From positions 1-52,221 of the IMG/VR virus record IMGVR_UViG_3300032116_020335: a DNA stretch of 52,221 nucleotides. One strand, 5' to 3'. Below are positions 9,444-19,700 of this stretch, piece by piece. Each line of letters starts with the position of its first letter. Positions within the stretch are counted from its first letter, which is position 1. Position numbers and translations under genes: made by a program. The notes under the pieces were generated by a model. The model saw only the letters and a list, made by a program, of their open reading frames with translations, made no database searches and was not told the DNA's origin. The DNA is from a virus.

Positions 9444-12400
9444 TTAGTCGTTTGGTATGAATGTTATTTGATTAACTTCATGGTATGTTACACCTGCTCT
9501 ATTTATTGCATATGCTCTAGCATAGATATAATTACCAAGTTCATTATTAAAATCAACATTATACATATCACTACCTATTATATTACCAAATATATTACCA
9601 AAATTTAGTTTATTATCAGCAATTGTTGGATTTGGTGTCAATGACCAAACAATACCAAACTCTGTAACTTTTGAACTACCTGAACTTGCTAATGTAACAT
9701 AAAAATCAACTGTACCGTTTCCATTTACCGTATAATCATCTAAATAGACAGTTGGTTTAAATCCAACATAACTTTTTATTTCTATTGTTGTATTAAATAA
9801 TAAACCATCATAATTATAATTATTTACCCCATCATATGCACTAGCCGAAAGATAAACAAAATCATCAATTTTACTTTCTGAATAAATAGCTGAAAAAAGT
9901 GATAGAGATACAAACGGATAAAAATCATAAGGTGTTAATTGTGAAGTAACAATAGATGTTTTTTCTCTTGGGAATGTTTGATTTCCATTACTAAAATATG
10001 CACCATATGCACCTTCTCCACCAAATGGATTAAGAACCCAAACAATTTCATCATCAAAACTATTTTCTAAAACATTAACAACTAATGTTGGTGTTTCTAC
10101 TGTCAATTGAGAACCATTTGACCAATTTGTTGGATATCTTCCTGTTGCTACAAAATCAGTATTTGAATTTGTAGTTGCTCCAACATTTAAGAAATCATCA
10201 CCTGCTACATAATTTAGTATCTTATAAGTTTCTCCAACGATTAATCCATTAAGTTGGTTAGATGTTATATCTTGTGGTGGTATATGTGTTAGTAATGCTC
10301 TATATGTTCTATAACCATTATCAAATCTGCTTTCTACATTTACACTATTTTCATTAATGTAGAAAATATCACTTCTATTTTCATATGTACCATTACCAAC
10401 AACCATTAATGATTCAGTATTTGCTGATTTATTAAATTTACCTGATGCATGTTGATAGTCCTTTGTTGTTATTGTTCCATAACCTTCAGCATGTGAATAA
10501 TTACCCAATGCTAGTGTACCACTACCTTCTGTATGTGAACCTGTACCAAGAGCCTGTGTTGCTATACCTTCAGCATGTGATGCATCACCAATTGAGTAAG
10601 TAGCACCTCTTGGATTAATATTGTATGGTAAATAAATATAACAAGAACCATTCAATGTTAAATTATCAAATACTACGGTTGTATATCCTGCCTCAAATGT
10701 TGATGCTGATATTGTAGCTATAACTCCACCATAAGTATTACTATCCTGTCTATCATCAAATATGATTGGACTACTAGCTACGAAAACATCTGTTAAGTCT
10801 TGCGTTTCATTTTCATTTAATACTGCAATACCATTTACTACATTTGTACTTCTATATCCTCTAGCACCTGCTAAGTTCATTATACCTTCTGTATGTGATG
10901 CCATACCAGCTGCAATAGCACCACCCATACCTGTAGAACCTTCAGAGTGTGAATAATCACCAATTGCTTGTGTATTATAACCTTCTGAATGTGACCCTGT
11001 ACCAATTGCTCCTGTACTATCGCCTTCAGCATGTGAATTTGAACCAAATGTTGTTGTTCTATATCCTTCAGCATGTGAATTTGAACCAAATGTTTGTGTT
11101 TCACTACCTTCAGCGTGTGATGCAAATCCAAATCTTTCATAATTATTTCCATCAGGCCATGTTTGCTCATTTTCTATTCTAGAAAATCTTGGATTATAAA
11201 TATAAATATCTTGACCAATTAAATATGATGAAAATGCTGAACCTGCTGTTATGTAGGTATATGTACCATCAAAACCTAGTGTTGTTGACCCTAAATTATT
11301 ATATTCAATAGTTGTTTGAGTTTTATAATAGTATTTTAAATCACCAGGATTAAGATTGTAAAAAGATATTGAATTTGTTAAATCACCAAAACCACTATCT
11401 AATCTTAAAGTTGTTGCATCAACTACATTCGCAGGAATTGCATTTATACCTGCTTTTGTATTTTCACCTTCAGCATGTGAATTATCATGATTAGCTTGTG
11501 TTTCAGAACCTTCAGCATGTGATGCAGTACCTGCTGCTTGTGTTATTACACCTTCAGCATGTGAATGATTACCTAATGCAGCAGTTTTTCTACCTTCAGA
11601 ATGTGATGATGTTCCGATTGCAACTGTAAAAGAACCTTCTGAATGACTGTAATAATAATTACTAGTATCTAATCTAAAAAGTACTCCAATATCGCTTAAA
11701 CCACCATTTAAACCACAAAATACATTATTACTAATATTTGGTGCATATTGTAATGTCATTGTTTTAGCGGTATAATCTATAGATTTAATGTATGTTCTTG
11801 CCAATTGATTATAATTACCACCTGCACTTCTAACATAAGCAACAAGATTACCTACATTAAAGTTTGCAGTATTTGTAACTGTAATAGTTTCAGTATTTTC
11901 ATCAACTGCTGTTATATAAGTATAGTAAGTTGGTGTAAATGTTGCACTACCTTCAGCATGTGAACCTTCACCTAAAGCAAATGTGTCATAACCTTCGGCA
12001 TGTGATGCATAACCATGTGCCTCTGAATAATATCCTTCAGAATGTGATGCATAATTATATGCTTTTGTGTTACCACCTTCAGAATGTGTTGCAAATCCAT
12101 CTGAAAATGTTGAATCACCTTCAGCATGTGAAAATCCTCCTAATGCCATCGTTCCTATACCTTCAACATGTGAACCTTCACCTAAAGAAATTGTATAATT
12201 ACCTTCAGAATGTGAACTCTCACCTCCTGCAATAGTAAAGTATCCTTCAGAATGTTGATAACTCTTGTATGGAATTATATGAGTTGATTCAAGTGAAACG
12301 CAAGCAATTAATGCTTCACTTGTATTTATACCAGTATTTTGAAGATATATTGTATATGTCTGTGCTGATGGAATGTATGTTGTTGATGAAATAGAAAAAT

Positions 12401-13601
12401 AATCATATCCGTAATTATCTTGATACTGTGAATCATCAAATATAATATAATTTCTATTATCTTTTTCTATAATCAGAAACTCATTTTGTTGATTTAGTCC
12501 AATATTTTCTATGGTGATTACACCATCAATAATGCTTGAACTATAAAATGCTCTTAAACCTGTTTGAGTATATCCACCTTCAGCATGTGAATAATCACTA
12601 AGTGCATTTACACTTACTCCTTCAGCAGTAGAATATGCACCTACTGTGCTTGAACCAAAACCTTCAGTAAAATAATAAGTTGCTTCTAAAGATGGTGAAA
12701 AAACAAATGTTGTTTTATCAGCATCAATATCATAAGTTATATCCGTTATAGTTGGTAAATCATAATAGTATTTATTTAAGTTAAAAGAATCAGGTCCATC
12801 TCCAATATAAAAACTAGTTGTTTGAATTGGTAATTCAAATATTAAACTTGAATAATCACCATTTACTGTAATTGTTGATGTTGTAGATGAAAATACATTT
12901 GAAGTTAAAGATTGATTATTATCTGTATAATCAATATAAAAAAATTGAAAATAATTAACAGACCCTGAGCCTGTAATATTTACTGCTCTATCTGTATATA
13001 CTGCAAAGTCAGAAGATTGATTAAAACTATTACCTGTAAATGTACTTGTTCCACCGCTTGATGGTCCAAATGACCAATTAAGATAATGTCTTTCATAAAC
13101 AGGTAATGTTTGTCCTGATGGTGGACCTGCAATAACTTTACCATTAATTTGCCAACCATTTCCAATACCAAACATTTCAGAAATCTGAATTGTTGCACTA
13201 TTTGATGCATTACCTGCATATGTTATTTGTAATAAACCATTTTTAGGGGTTTGTTGTAATGCAGCCCACCAAACATCTCTACTTGTAGATGATGTATCAC
13301 CATTATTTACTTTAATTTTTAATAAGTTATTTGGATTTAATGGGTTATTAGTTAATCCTGAAAATAGTTCAATATTAAAATAATTATCAGTAGGTGAAGG
13401 TTTATTACCAGGTGATATTGGTTCTGATAATAGCCAAATATAACCTTGATTTGAACTTGTTCCACCACTATTTATTACTGTAGTATCGCCTACATAAATT
13501 GTTGTTGCACAAAGTACACCAATAAATTTTACATCACTATTAATTTCTAGACTTTTTTCGGGTACGGTTGATTCAATTGCATCTACTTTTATTAAACTCA
13601 T
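9444..13601 (-). CDS. Large adhesin with SHAEG head repeats (1385 aa)
   Basis: The N-terminus (LIKVDAIEST..KSLEINSD) matches that of the 764-aa protein and is probably a common virion-attachment segment. Residues ~30-330 are a beta-rich globular region. From about 337 to 1050 come clusters of 14-residue SHAEG repeats (G-x-x-S-H-A/S-E-G-x-x-T-x-A-x), the left-handed beta-roll found in YadA/Hep_Hag-type trimeric adhesin heads. The clusters are separated by non-repeat islands of 50-120 residues, at roughly 350-440, 560-650, 720-800 and 930-1000. The last ~330 residues (after HASGKFNKS) are a distinct domain ending PND. It is probably trimeric and receptor-binding. The downstream terminator and a 35-base upstream gap with an AACTATTTAAA element suggest its own or joint transcription with the 764-aa gene. 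Confidence 0.82.
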   Translation of the reverse strand: MSLIKVDAIESTVPEKSLEINSDVKFIGVLCATTIYVGDTTVINSGGTSSNQGYIWLLSEPISPGNKPSPTDNYFNIELFSGLTNNPLNPNNLLKIKVNNGDTSSTSRDVWWAALQQTPKNGLLQITYAGNASNSATIQISEMFGIGNGWQINGKVIAGPPSGQTLPVYERHYLNWSFGPSSGGTSTFTGNSFNQSSDFAVYTDRAVNITGSGSVNYFQFFYIDYTDNNQSLTSNVFSSTTSTITVNGDYSSLIFELPIQTTSFYIGDGPDSFNLNKYYYDLPTITDITYDIDADKTTFVFSPSLEATYYFTEGFGSSTVGAYSTAEGVSVNALSDYSHAEGGYTQTGLRAFYSSSIIDGVITIENIGLNQQNEFLIIEKDNRNYIIFDDSQYQDNYGYDYFSISSTTYIPSAQTYTIYLQNTGINTSEALIACVSLESTHIIPYKSYQHSEGYFTIAGGESSHSEGNYTISLGEGSHVEGIGTMALGGFSHAEGDSTFSDGFATHSEGGNTKAYNYASHSEGYYSEAHGYASHAEGYDTFALGEGSHAEGSATFTPTYYTYITAVDENTETITVTNTANFNVGNLVAYVRSAGGNYNQLARTYIKSIDYTAKTMTLQYAPNISNNVFCGLNGGLSDIGVLFRLDTSNYYYSHSEGSFTVAIGTSSHSEGRKTAALGNHSHAEGVITQAAGTASHAEGSETQANHDNSHAEGENTKAGINAIPANVVDATTLRLDSGFGDLTNSISFYNLNPGDLKYYYKTQTTIEYNNLGSTTLGFDGTYTYITAGSAFSSYLIGQDIYIYNPRFSRIENEQTWPDGNNYERFGFASHAEGSETQTFGSNSHAEGYRTTTFGSNSHAEGDSTGAIGTGSHSEGYNTQAIGDYSHSEGSTGMGGAIAAGMASHTEGIMNLAGARGYRSTNVVNGIAVLNENETQDLTDVFVASSPIIFDDRQDSNTYGGVIATISASTFEAGYTTVVFDNLTLNGSCYIYLPYNINPRGATYSIGDASHAEGIATQALGTGSHTEGSGTLALGNYSHAEGYGTITTKDYQHASGKFNKSANTESLMVVGNGTYENRSDIFYINENSVNVESRFDNGYRTYRALLTHIPPQDITSNQLNGLIVGETYKILNYVAGDDFLNVGATTNSNTDFVATGRYPTNWSNGSQLTVETPTLVVNVLENSFDDEIVWVLNPFGGEGAYGAYFSNGNQTFPREKTSIVTSQLTPYDFYPFVSLSLFSAIYSESKIDDFVYLSASAYDGVNNYNYDGLLFNTTIEIKSYVGFKPTVYLDDYTVNGNGTVDFYVTLASSGSSKVTEFGIVWSLTPNPTIADNKLNFGNIFGNIIGSDMYNVDFNNELGNYIYARAYAINRAGVTYHEVNQITFIPND

Positions 13602-13610
13602 CTTTTTTTC

Positions 13611-13621
13611 TTTAAATAGTT
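13611..13621 (-). promoter_or_regulatory. AACTATTTAAA element before the 1385-aa adhesin gene
   Basis: The minus strand reads AACTATTTAAAG, then a run of A and the ATG at 13601. It differs from the AACTATTTATA element seen elsewhere by one base and has the same orientation relative to its gene. It lies in the 35-base gap between the two SHAEG-repeat genes. Confidence 0.35.
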
Positions 13622-13636
13622 ATCGTATTGTTAAAA

Positions 13637-15931
13637 TTATGAATAAACTCTAATTTCTACAGGTACTCTTATTAGACCGCTAACACCACCACTATTAACA
13701 TCAGGTACTGGTGGATTTTCTATTATCAATCTACCTAAATCATATTTTGCAAACGTAACAGCACTAGTGTTAGTAATCCAACCTTTAGTCATATAAAACC
13801 CATCTTCTACATAACTTGTTTGCTGTTGTGTTTCTTCACCATTACCAACAAAAAATAAGGTTTTACCAACTGTTAAAATAGGTGAGCTAAATGAACCACG
13901 AATATAATATGGATTAGACATAATACTTGTAGTTGACCAAGTTGGTTCAATACCTAATTCATTTTGTAATACATTTACTGTTACAGCTGATGTTGTACTT
14001 GTATATGAAATTAAAGCCGTATATGAACTATATAATTTATTTGAAGTAACAACATTGCCTTGACTATCAACAGCCAATGGGTATAAGGTTGTTCCTGTTG
14101 GTACTGTTTTAATATTTAATTTATCAACATATACCGTATTTGCTGAATATCCAGTTATTGATGAACCTAGTACTATGGTATTTGTATCATATGCAGTACT
14201 ACCACTACCATGTACGAAACTATAATTTCCTAATGCAATACTATTAATTCCACCTGCATGTGAACTTGTGCCACTAGCTATTGTTGACCAACCTTCAGCA
14301 TGTGAATAATCACCATATGTTATTGTTCCAAATCCTTCAGCATGTGATGATTGACCAAATGCTTGAGAATATTCACCTTCGGCATGTGATACTATACCAT
14401 TTGCTATTGTTAAATAACCTTCAGCATGTGAATAATTACCATTTGTTTTTGTTTGAAATCCTTCAGCGTGTGAACCATAACCATTTGCTCTTGTTAAATG
14501 TCCTTCAGCATGTGAAGTATTACCACTTGCTATTGTTAAATTACCTTCAGCATGTGAACTTTGACCAAATGTAACACAACCTTCACCTTCTGCATGTGAA
14601 GAAGTACCACTTACTATTGTTTTAAAACCTTCAGAATGTGAATATTGTGTTACTGCTGTTGTTTGATAACCTTCAGCATGTGAATAATCACCATATGTTA
14701 TTGTTTGATAACCTTCAGCATGTGAACTTGTGCCACTAGCTATTGTTGACCAACCTTCAGCATGTGAATAATTACCATATGTTATTGCACTTAAACCTTC
14801 AGTATGTGACCAATTACCAACCGATAATGTATCATAACCTTCAGCATGTGAATTAATACCATTTGCTGTTGACTCATACCCTTCGGCATGTGAACCTGAA
14901 CCATTTGCTGTTGACTTATATCCCTCGGCATGTGATGCTATACCTACTGCTGTTGTTTGATAACCTTCGGCATGTGATACTATATCATTTGCTGTTGTTT
15001 GATAACCTTCGGCATGTGAATAATTACCACTTGCTATTGTTCCTGTACCTTCAGCGTGTGAATAATTACCACTTGCTATTGTTCCTATACCTTCAGCGTG
15101 TGAATATAGCCCTGTTGTTAACGTATAATAACCTTCAGCATGTGAAGAAGTACCTGATGCTATTGTAAATTCACCTTCAGAATGTGAGTATTGTGTTACT
15201 GCTGTTGTTTGATAACCTTCAGCATGTGAATAATCACCATATGTTCTTGTTTGATAACCTTCAGCATGTGATGCTTCCCCATTTGCTATTGTTAAATAAC
15301 CTTCAGAATGTGAATATGGACTATTTGTTTGTGTACCCAAACCTTCAGCATGTGATGAATAACCAAGAGAAATTGTATTAAATCCTTCAGCATGTGAAGA
15401 ATTACCTAATGATTGAGAATATTGACCTTCGGCATGGGAATATTGTCCATTTGCTTGTGTGCGTATTCCTTCGGAGTGTGAATATGATGTTGATGCTGTT
15501 GTTAACCATCCTTCTGCGTGTGATGCATAACCAATTGCTTTTGTACTTTCACCTTCGGCATGTGCATAATATGTTGTTGCCGATGTTCTGTAACCTTCAG
15601 AATGTGAAGCAAGACCACTTGCTATTGTTTCTTGACCTTCAGCATGTGAATAATTACCACTTGCTATTGTTCTATAACCTTCAGCATGTGAATAATTACC
15701 ATTAGTTGTTGCTGTTGTCTGTAAACCTTCAGCATGTGAACCTTCACCACAGGCTTTTGTTTGGTAACCAATTTCTACACCACTTGGATTACAGGGTGGA
15801 CCTGCTGTTGTGCTATAAATACCTGTTTCACCGATTGTTACTCCTGATGCTCCACCTAATTGTAGATTGCTGTCAATTTGTATTTGATTTGTTGAAAATG
15901 ATTCTATTGAATTTACTCTTATAGTACCCAT
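13637..15931 (-). CDS. Trimeric-adhesin-type fibre made of tandem SHAEG repeats (764 aa)
   Basis: After an N-terminal segment like that of the 1385-aa protein (TIRVNSIESF..QIQIDSN), residues ~60-590 consist almost wholly of about 35 tandem 14-residue repeats of the form GxYSHAEGxxTxAS, plus two degenerate copies at the end (HAGG, FVHG). This is the Hep_Hag/YadA-head pattern, known to form trimeric left-handed beta-rolls. The tail (590-764) includes VLGSSITGYSANTVYVDKL, a shaft-like link, and a final globular domain. The role is probably a rigid trimeric receptor-binding fibre. The repeats are close to identical at the DNA level, so copy number may vary between isolates. The start at 15931 is three bases after the 100-aa gene. 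Confidence 0.85.
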   Translation of the reverse strand: MGTIRVNSIESFSTNQIQIDSNLQLGGASGVTIGETGIYSTTAGPPCNPSGVEIGYQTKACGEGSHAEGLQTTATTNGNYSHAEGYRTIASGNYSHAEGQETIASGLASHSEGYRTSATTYYAHAEGESTKAIGYASHAEGWLTTASTSYSHSEGIRTQANGQYSHAEGQYSQSLGNSSHAEGFNTISLGYSSHAEGLGTQTNSPYSHSEGYLTIANGEASHAEGYQTRTYGDYSHAEGYQTTAVTQYSHSEGEFTIASGTSSHAEGYYTLTTGLYSHAEGIGTIASGNYSHAEGTGTIASGNYSHAEGYQTTANDIVSHAEGYQTTAVGIASHAEGYKSTANGSGSHAEGYESTANGINSHAEGYDTLSVGNWSHTEGLSAITYGNYSHAEGWSTIASGTSSHAEGYQTITYGDYSHAEGYQTTAVTQYSHSEGFKTIVSGTSSHAEGEGCVTFGQSSHAEGNLTIASGNTSHAEGHLTRANGYGSHAEGFQTKTNGNYSHAEGYLTIANGIVSHAEGEYSQAFGQSSHAEGFGTITYGDYSHAEGWSTIASGTSSHAGGINSIALGNYSFVHGSGSTAYDTNTIVLGSSITGYSANTVYVDKLNIKTVPTGTTLYPLAVDSQGNVVTSNKLYSSYTALISYTSTTSAVTVNVLQNELGIEPTWSTTSIMSNPYYIRGSFSSPILTVGKTLFFVGNGEETQQQTSYVEDGFYMTKGWITNTSAVTFAKYDLGRLIIENPPVPDVNSGGVSGLIRVPVEIRVYS
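14225..15745 (-). repeat. Tandem ~42-bp repeats encoding SHAEG units, with segmental duplications
   Basis: About 36 repeats of roughly 42 bases, each with the core CTTCAGCATGTGAA on the plus strand. Larger perfect copies exist: 14643-14699 equals 15189-15245 over 57 bases, and 14256-14310 equals 14718-14772 over 55 bases. Multi-unit blocks have therefore been duplicated recently inside the array. Confidence 0.88.
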
Positions 15932-15934
15932 ATT

Positions 15935-16237
15935 TTATAGTATAGTTAAAACTGAATTTTCAGGTATACTTATTGTGAAACCTGAAGGTAATGTTATTAT
16001 TGGTCCAATCATTATTGCATTTGAATTTTGTGGTATTTGAATGTTTTCTGAAATAGTTTGAGGATTACTATAAAAATTAGCTGAGACATTCATAAATGGT
16101 TCAGCAGTTGCTAAAGTATTTGCTAAATTATCAACTGTAACATTATATGTAGAATTACCTTCTTGTGCAGGTAATGCTGTATTTAATGTTGGTGTAATTA
16201 AATTGGGTAATTGTGTAATGGTTTTTCCTGTTATCAT
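15935..16237 (-). CDS. Small tail-fibre-associated protein (100 aa)
   Basis: The N-terminal half (KTITQLPNLITP..LPAQEGNSTYNVTVDNLA) has the layout of short segments found at the start of many phage tail proteins. The C-terminal half (NPQTISENIQIPQNSNAIMIGPI..LPSGFTISIPENSVLTIL) matches a common phage tail C-terminal motif, in which 'GPI' and 'G-x-T-I-x-I-P-x-x-S' strands form a small beta domain. It lies between the 175-aa gene (one base away) and the 764-aa adhesin (three bases away), so it is in the same operon. It is likely a fibre tip or linker. The general class is fairly certain, the precise role unknown. Confidence 0.65.
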   Translation of the reverse strand: MITGKTITQLPNLITPTLNTALPAQEGNSTYNVTVDNLANTLATAEPFMNVSANFYSNPQTISENIQIPQNSNAIMIGPIITLPSGFTISIPENSVLTIL

Positions 16238-16238
16238 T

Positions 16239-16766
16239 TTATGTAAATTTTAAGTATTGATTTTCACCAAGTTTTATATATCCATTAGATAATCCTGTTA
16301 GGATTGCATCGTAAATATCTACTTCAATTGGTGGAAGTGGTGGTTGTGGTGCATTTGATTGAATCATTGTTGTTGTTTTTGTAAAAGATGGTAAGATTTC
16401 AATATCAAGTTTATAATTTAATGGAACAACGATAGTCTTTTGTTCTCCATATTTTTCAAAAATAATTTTAAACTCACCTCTAAACTTTCCAGCTTTAGCT
16501 GTATCTTTTTTACTAAATTTATATTGAATTGTAAAGTCAATAATTTCTCTACAAGTATCTTCTTGATTTAATTGTAGATTATTTTTTGTTTCGATATTTA
16601 CAAAACCACTTTTATCATGTATTTTATAATAACCTCTTTCATCAGTCATTGAAAACAATACAGTAGCATTTTGAATAATATTAATTAATTCAGAAAAATT
16701 CCTACCTTTATAGGGTCTTAACTCTAATATTGGTAGTTCGCTATTTTGTTTTATTGAAAAATCCAT
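16239..16766 (-). CDS. Conserved tail-locus protein, paralogue of the 149-aa protein (175 aa)
   Basis: Aligns with the 149-aa protein encoded at 8680-9129: IKQNSELPILE at the N-terminus, IQNATVLFSM, CREIIDFTIQYKF and GEFKIIFEKYGE. It has an extra C-terminal tail of ~45 residues including a Pro-rich stretch (QPPLPPIEVD) and ending LGENQYLKF. The start codon overlaps the stop of the 2149-aa gene by one base. Its position just ahead of a fibre set mirrors its paralogue, supporting a role as adaptor or baseplate-side partner of the fibres. Not matched to a named family with confidence. Confidence 0.65.
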   Translation of the reverse strand: MDFSIKQNSELPILELRPYKGRNFSELINIIQNATVLFSMTDERGYYKIHDKSGFVNIETKNNLQLNQEDTCREIIDFTIQYKFSKKDTAKAGKFRGEFKIIFEKYGEQKTIVVPLNYKLDIEILPSFTKTTTMIQSNAPQPPLPPIEVDIYDAILTGLSNGYIKLGENQYLKFT

Positions 16767-19700
16767 TATTTTAATTTTCTAAAACCGTATCTATCAGAGA
16801 AGTAATTATAGTTCTTTTTGATTTCAGGGAAACCTAAATCAATATCATACATTCTAAGCCTTTGTATCTTTCCATAGAATGAACCATCAAAATTATCTTC
16901 AATAACAGATTTAATTCCTCTATTATATAATATTTCAGTACTAATTGTATATGAAGTTGTTCCTGTAAGGTAAACTACATCATATTCACGGAATGTAATA
17001 TCGTCAAAGTAGAAATTATAATAAGATGTTATATTTTCCGCATTTTCAAATTTAACAACAGGTGTATAAGATGTATATCCACTTATTTCATTTGGTGTTA
17101 CAAAATCAATTGATAAATAAGTCCATGTATTTGCAGAACTATTTGTATTATATGTAGTAGTAGTTAATACTTCAATTTCAGAACTTAATGGATTTATAAA
17201 ATCAAAATAAATTCCTTTTTCAGTATTTGAATAATATCCATTATCATCATAAAAATATCCCTCTAAAACATATTTCTTATTTGGTTTTACTTCTAATGCA
17301 TTTTCAAAAATTAATAAATTATTTGTTAATGAACTAAATGTTGTAGCTGTAGAAGATGAAATTGTATCTGGTATCAGATTATACTCACTAAAACTATAAT
17401 TATCAATAAAAAATTTATAATTTTCTGTTATTGCAGTAATGTTACCTGCTTTTATTACAGGTGTATAAATTGTATATGAAGATATAACTTCAGGAGTGGT
17501 AAACTCTATACTTAAATCTAACCAAGTATTTGATGAAACACTATCATTATATGTGATAGATGTTATGATAAGATTTTCACCTGATAATGAAGGTTCAAAA
17601 TCAAAATAAATACTCTTTGATTCACCACTTAAATAACTATTATCATCATAGAATTTTGTTGATAATGTATATTTTTTAGCAGGGTTAATATTTATATCTT
17701 CAAATTTAAAGATATTATCTGTAACTGATGAATATGTTAAGCCTGTGACAATATCTTGTTCATATAATTTGAAATCATCAAACCTAAAGCTATAAACTGA
17801 AGGGAAACAGTCACCAAAGTCAACTGTAGCACCTAATGTGTAGGCTGTTGAGCCTGTGATTATTGAAGGTGTTTTAATTTCAGTTCTTAATGTATACCAA
17901 GTATTAAAAGAGTCTGAAGATGTATATGCTGTTTTACCAAGAACTTCATTTTCACTATCTAAATTTAAAAAGTTTATTTCAACATATTTATATGTACCTA
18001 CAAAACTAAAGAAATCATTAAATCTTGATTCAATTATATAAACTTTACTTGGGTTTATTGGTTTAGGGTCTGTAAGTGTAAAGATTGTATTAGTTGGTGA
18101 GTTAAATGTATTACCTGTAAAATCATTATTCCTAATATTTAAAATAAATGCAGATGGATTACCAACTTCACTAAATGGTATTGCTTCTAATGTTCCATCA
18201 ACTAAATCAATGGTTATGCCTGTTGTGATACCAATTGTATGACCACTATCTTCAAATTCACCAAAATTACCATCATTTATAGTTAATGTATTAGATGTAT
18301 ATTGAGTTATCACAAGTGATGGTAAAGCAAGTCTAAGTGAACTATTTCCTGAGAAATATTGTTCTGTTGATACTTCTAATAATGCATTTATTGTTTCACT
18401 TGATACATTTTCAATTGAGGATTCAAATGTTTTTGTAATTGCACTTGAGAATACATAACTAAATCCTGTTAATGCAAGTACAGGTAGTAAATTATAATCT
18501 TCAGTATAAATTTCATCAAAATAAAACTTATAATTTTGATTTATACCTGTTGGATTATCAATAAACACATATGGTGTATAAGATGTAACACCTGTTATTT
18601 GAGTTGGTGTATTAAATTCAATCTTTAAATCATTCCAAACACCTGATGATGTTGTAGTTGTATAAGTTAAAGATGATACTACTGTATGTTCAGAATCCAA
18701 TGATGGTAAGAATCCAATATAAACACCTTTAGTTTCTCCTGTATTATAACTATTATCATCAAAGAACTTAGCACTAATAATATATTTTTTATTAACTTCA
18801 GGAGTTAAAGCTGATAATGTTAATAGTGAATTTGTTAGTGAACTGAATGTAAATGATGTAAATGGTGTTAAAGGATAATTTGTTATTGAAAAATTATCAA
18901 AATAGAATTTATAACTTGAACTTATTCCACTTTTATTATATAATTTTGCAATAGGAATATAACTTGTAGAGCCTGTTAATGCACTAGGTGTGGTAAATGA
19001 TAATGATAAATCAACCCAAGTCTGAGAAGATGTAGTTGTTGTATATGTTAATGAAGATATAATTATATTTTCAGAATCTAAACCCCCCGATAATTCTAAA
19101 ATTACACCCTTATCTTGACCAGTTAAATAACTATTATCATCATAAAACTGAGTATTTAAGAAATATTTAGTATCTGTTGTAATTGTAAATGAACTAAATT
19201 TAACTAAAACATCTGTTGTTGATGATAATGTAAATGAACTGTATGTATCAATAGTTTCATATGATAAATAATAATTATCAAAGAAGAAATTATATCCTAT
19301 ATTATTAATAGTTAATGATGTAACACTTTCGCCACTTGTTCCACCTGTAAATATAAAATTAGTTACTGATGGTTCAGTCAAATCATTTTCATAATCAATA
19401 CTAGTTGAAAATTTATATGTTGTATTACCTGTCATTGCTGATGGTGTTTTGAAAACATATGTTAATTTTGTCCAAGTATTTGCGGATGTTGTAGATGTAT
19501 AAGTTTCAGCAGATAAAATAAGAATTTCAGGGTCTAATGCAGGGATTGTATCTAAATAAACACCTCTATTTGAACCTGTCCAAGTTTGTGCAATATTTTG
19601 TGTATATGCAGAAATATTAATTACATTACCACTAGCATTTGTTCCTGTATAAGCAGTTACAAAAGTAGTTTCACTTGTAGCAGTATAATTATAAAAATAT

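Noticed and set aside
11939-12235. Plus-strand repeat frame opposite the 1385-aa adhesin
   Set aside because: Same cause: antisense translation of SHAEG codons; no independent start context.
14281-15924. Long plus-strand reading frames opposite the SHAEG array with repeats like 'LLLFDNLQHVNNYH'
   Set aside because: They are mirror products of the 42-bp repeats on the coding strand. Their periodic His/Leu composition and lack of start signals show they are shadows.
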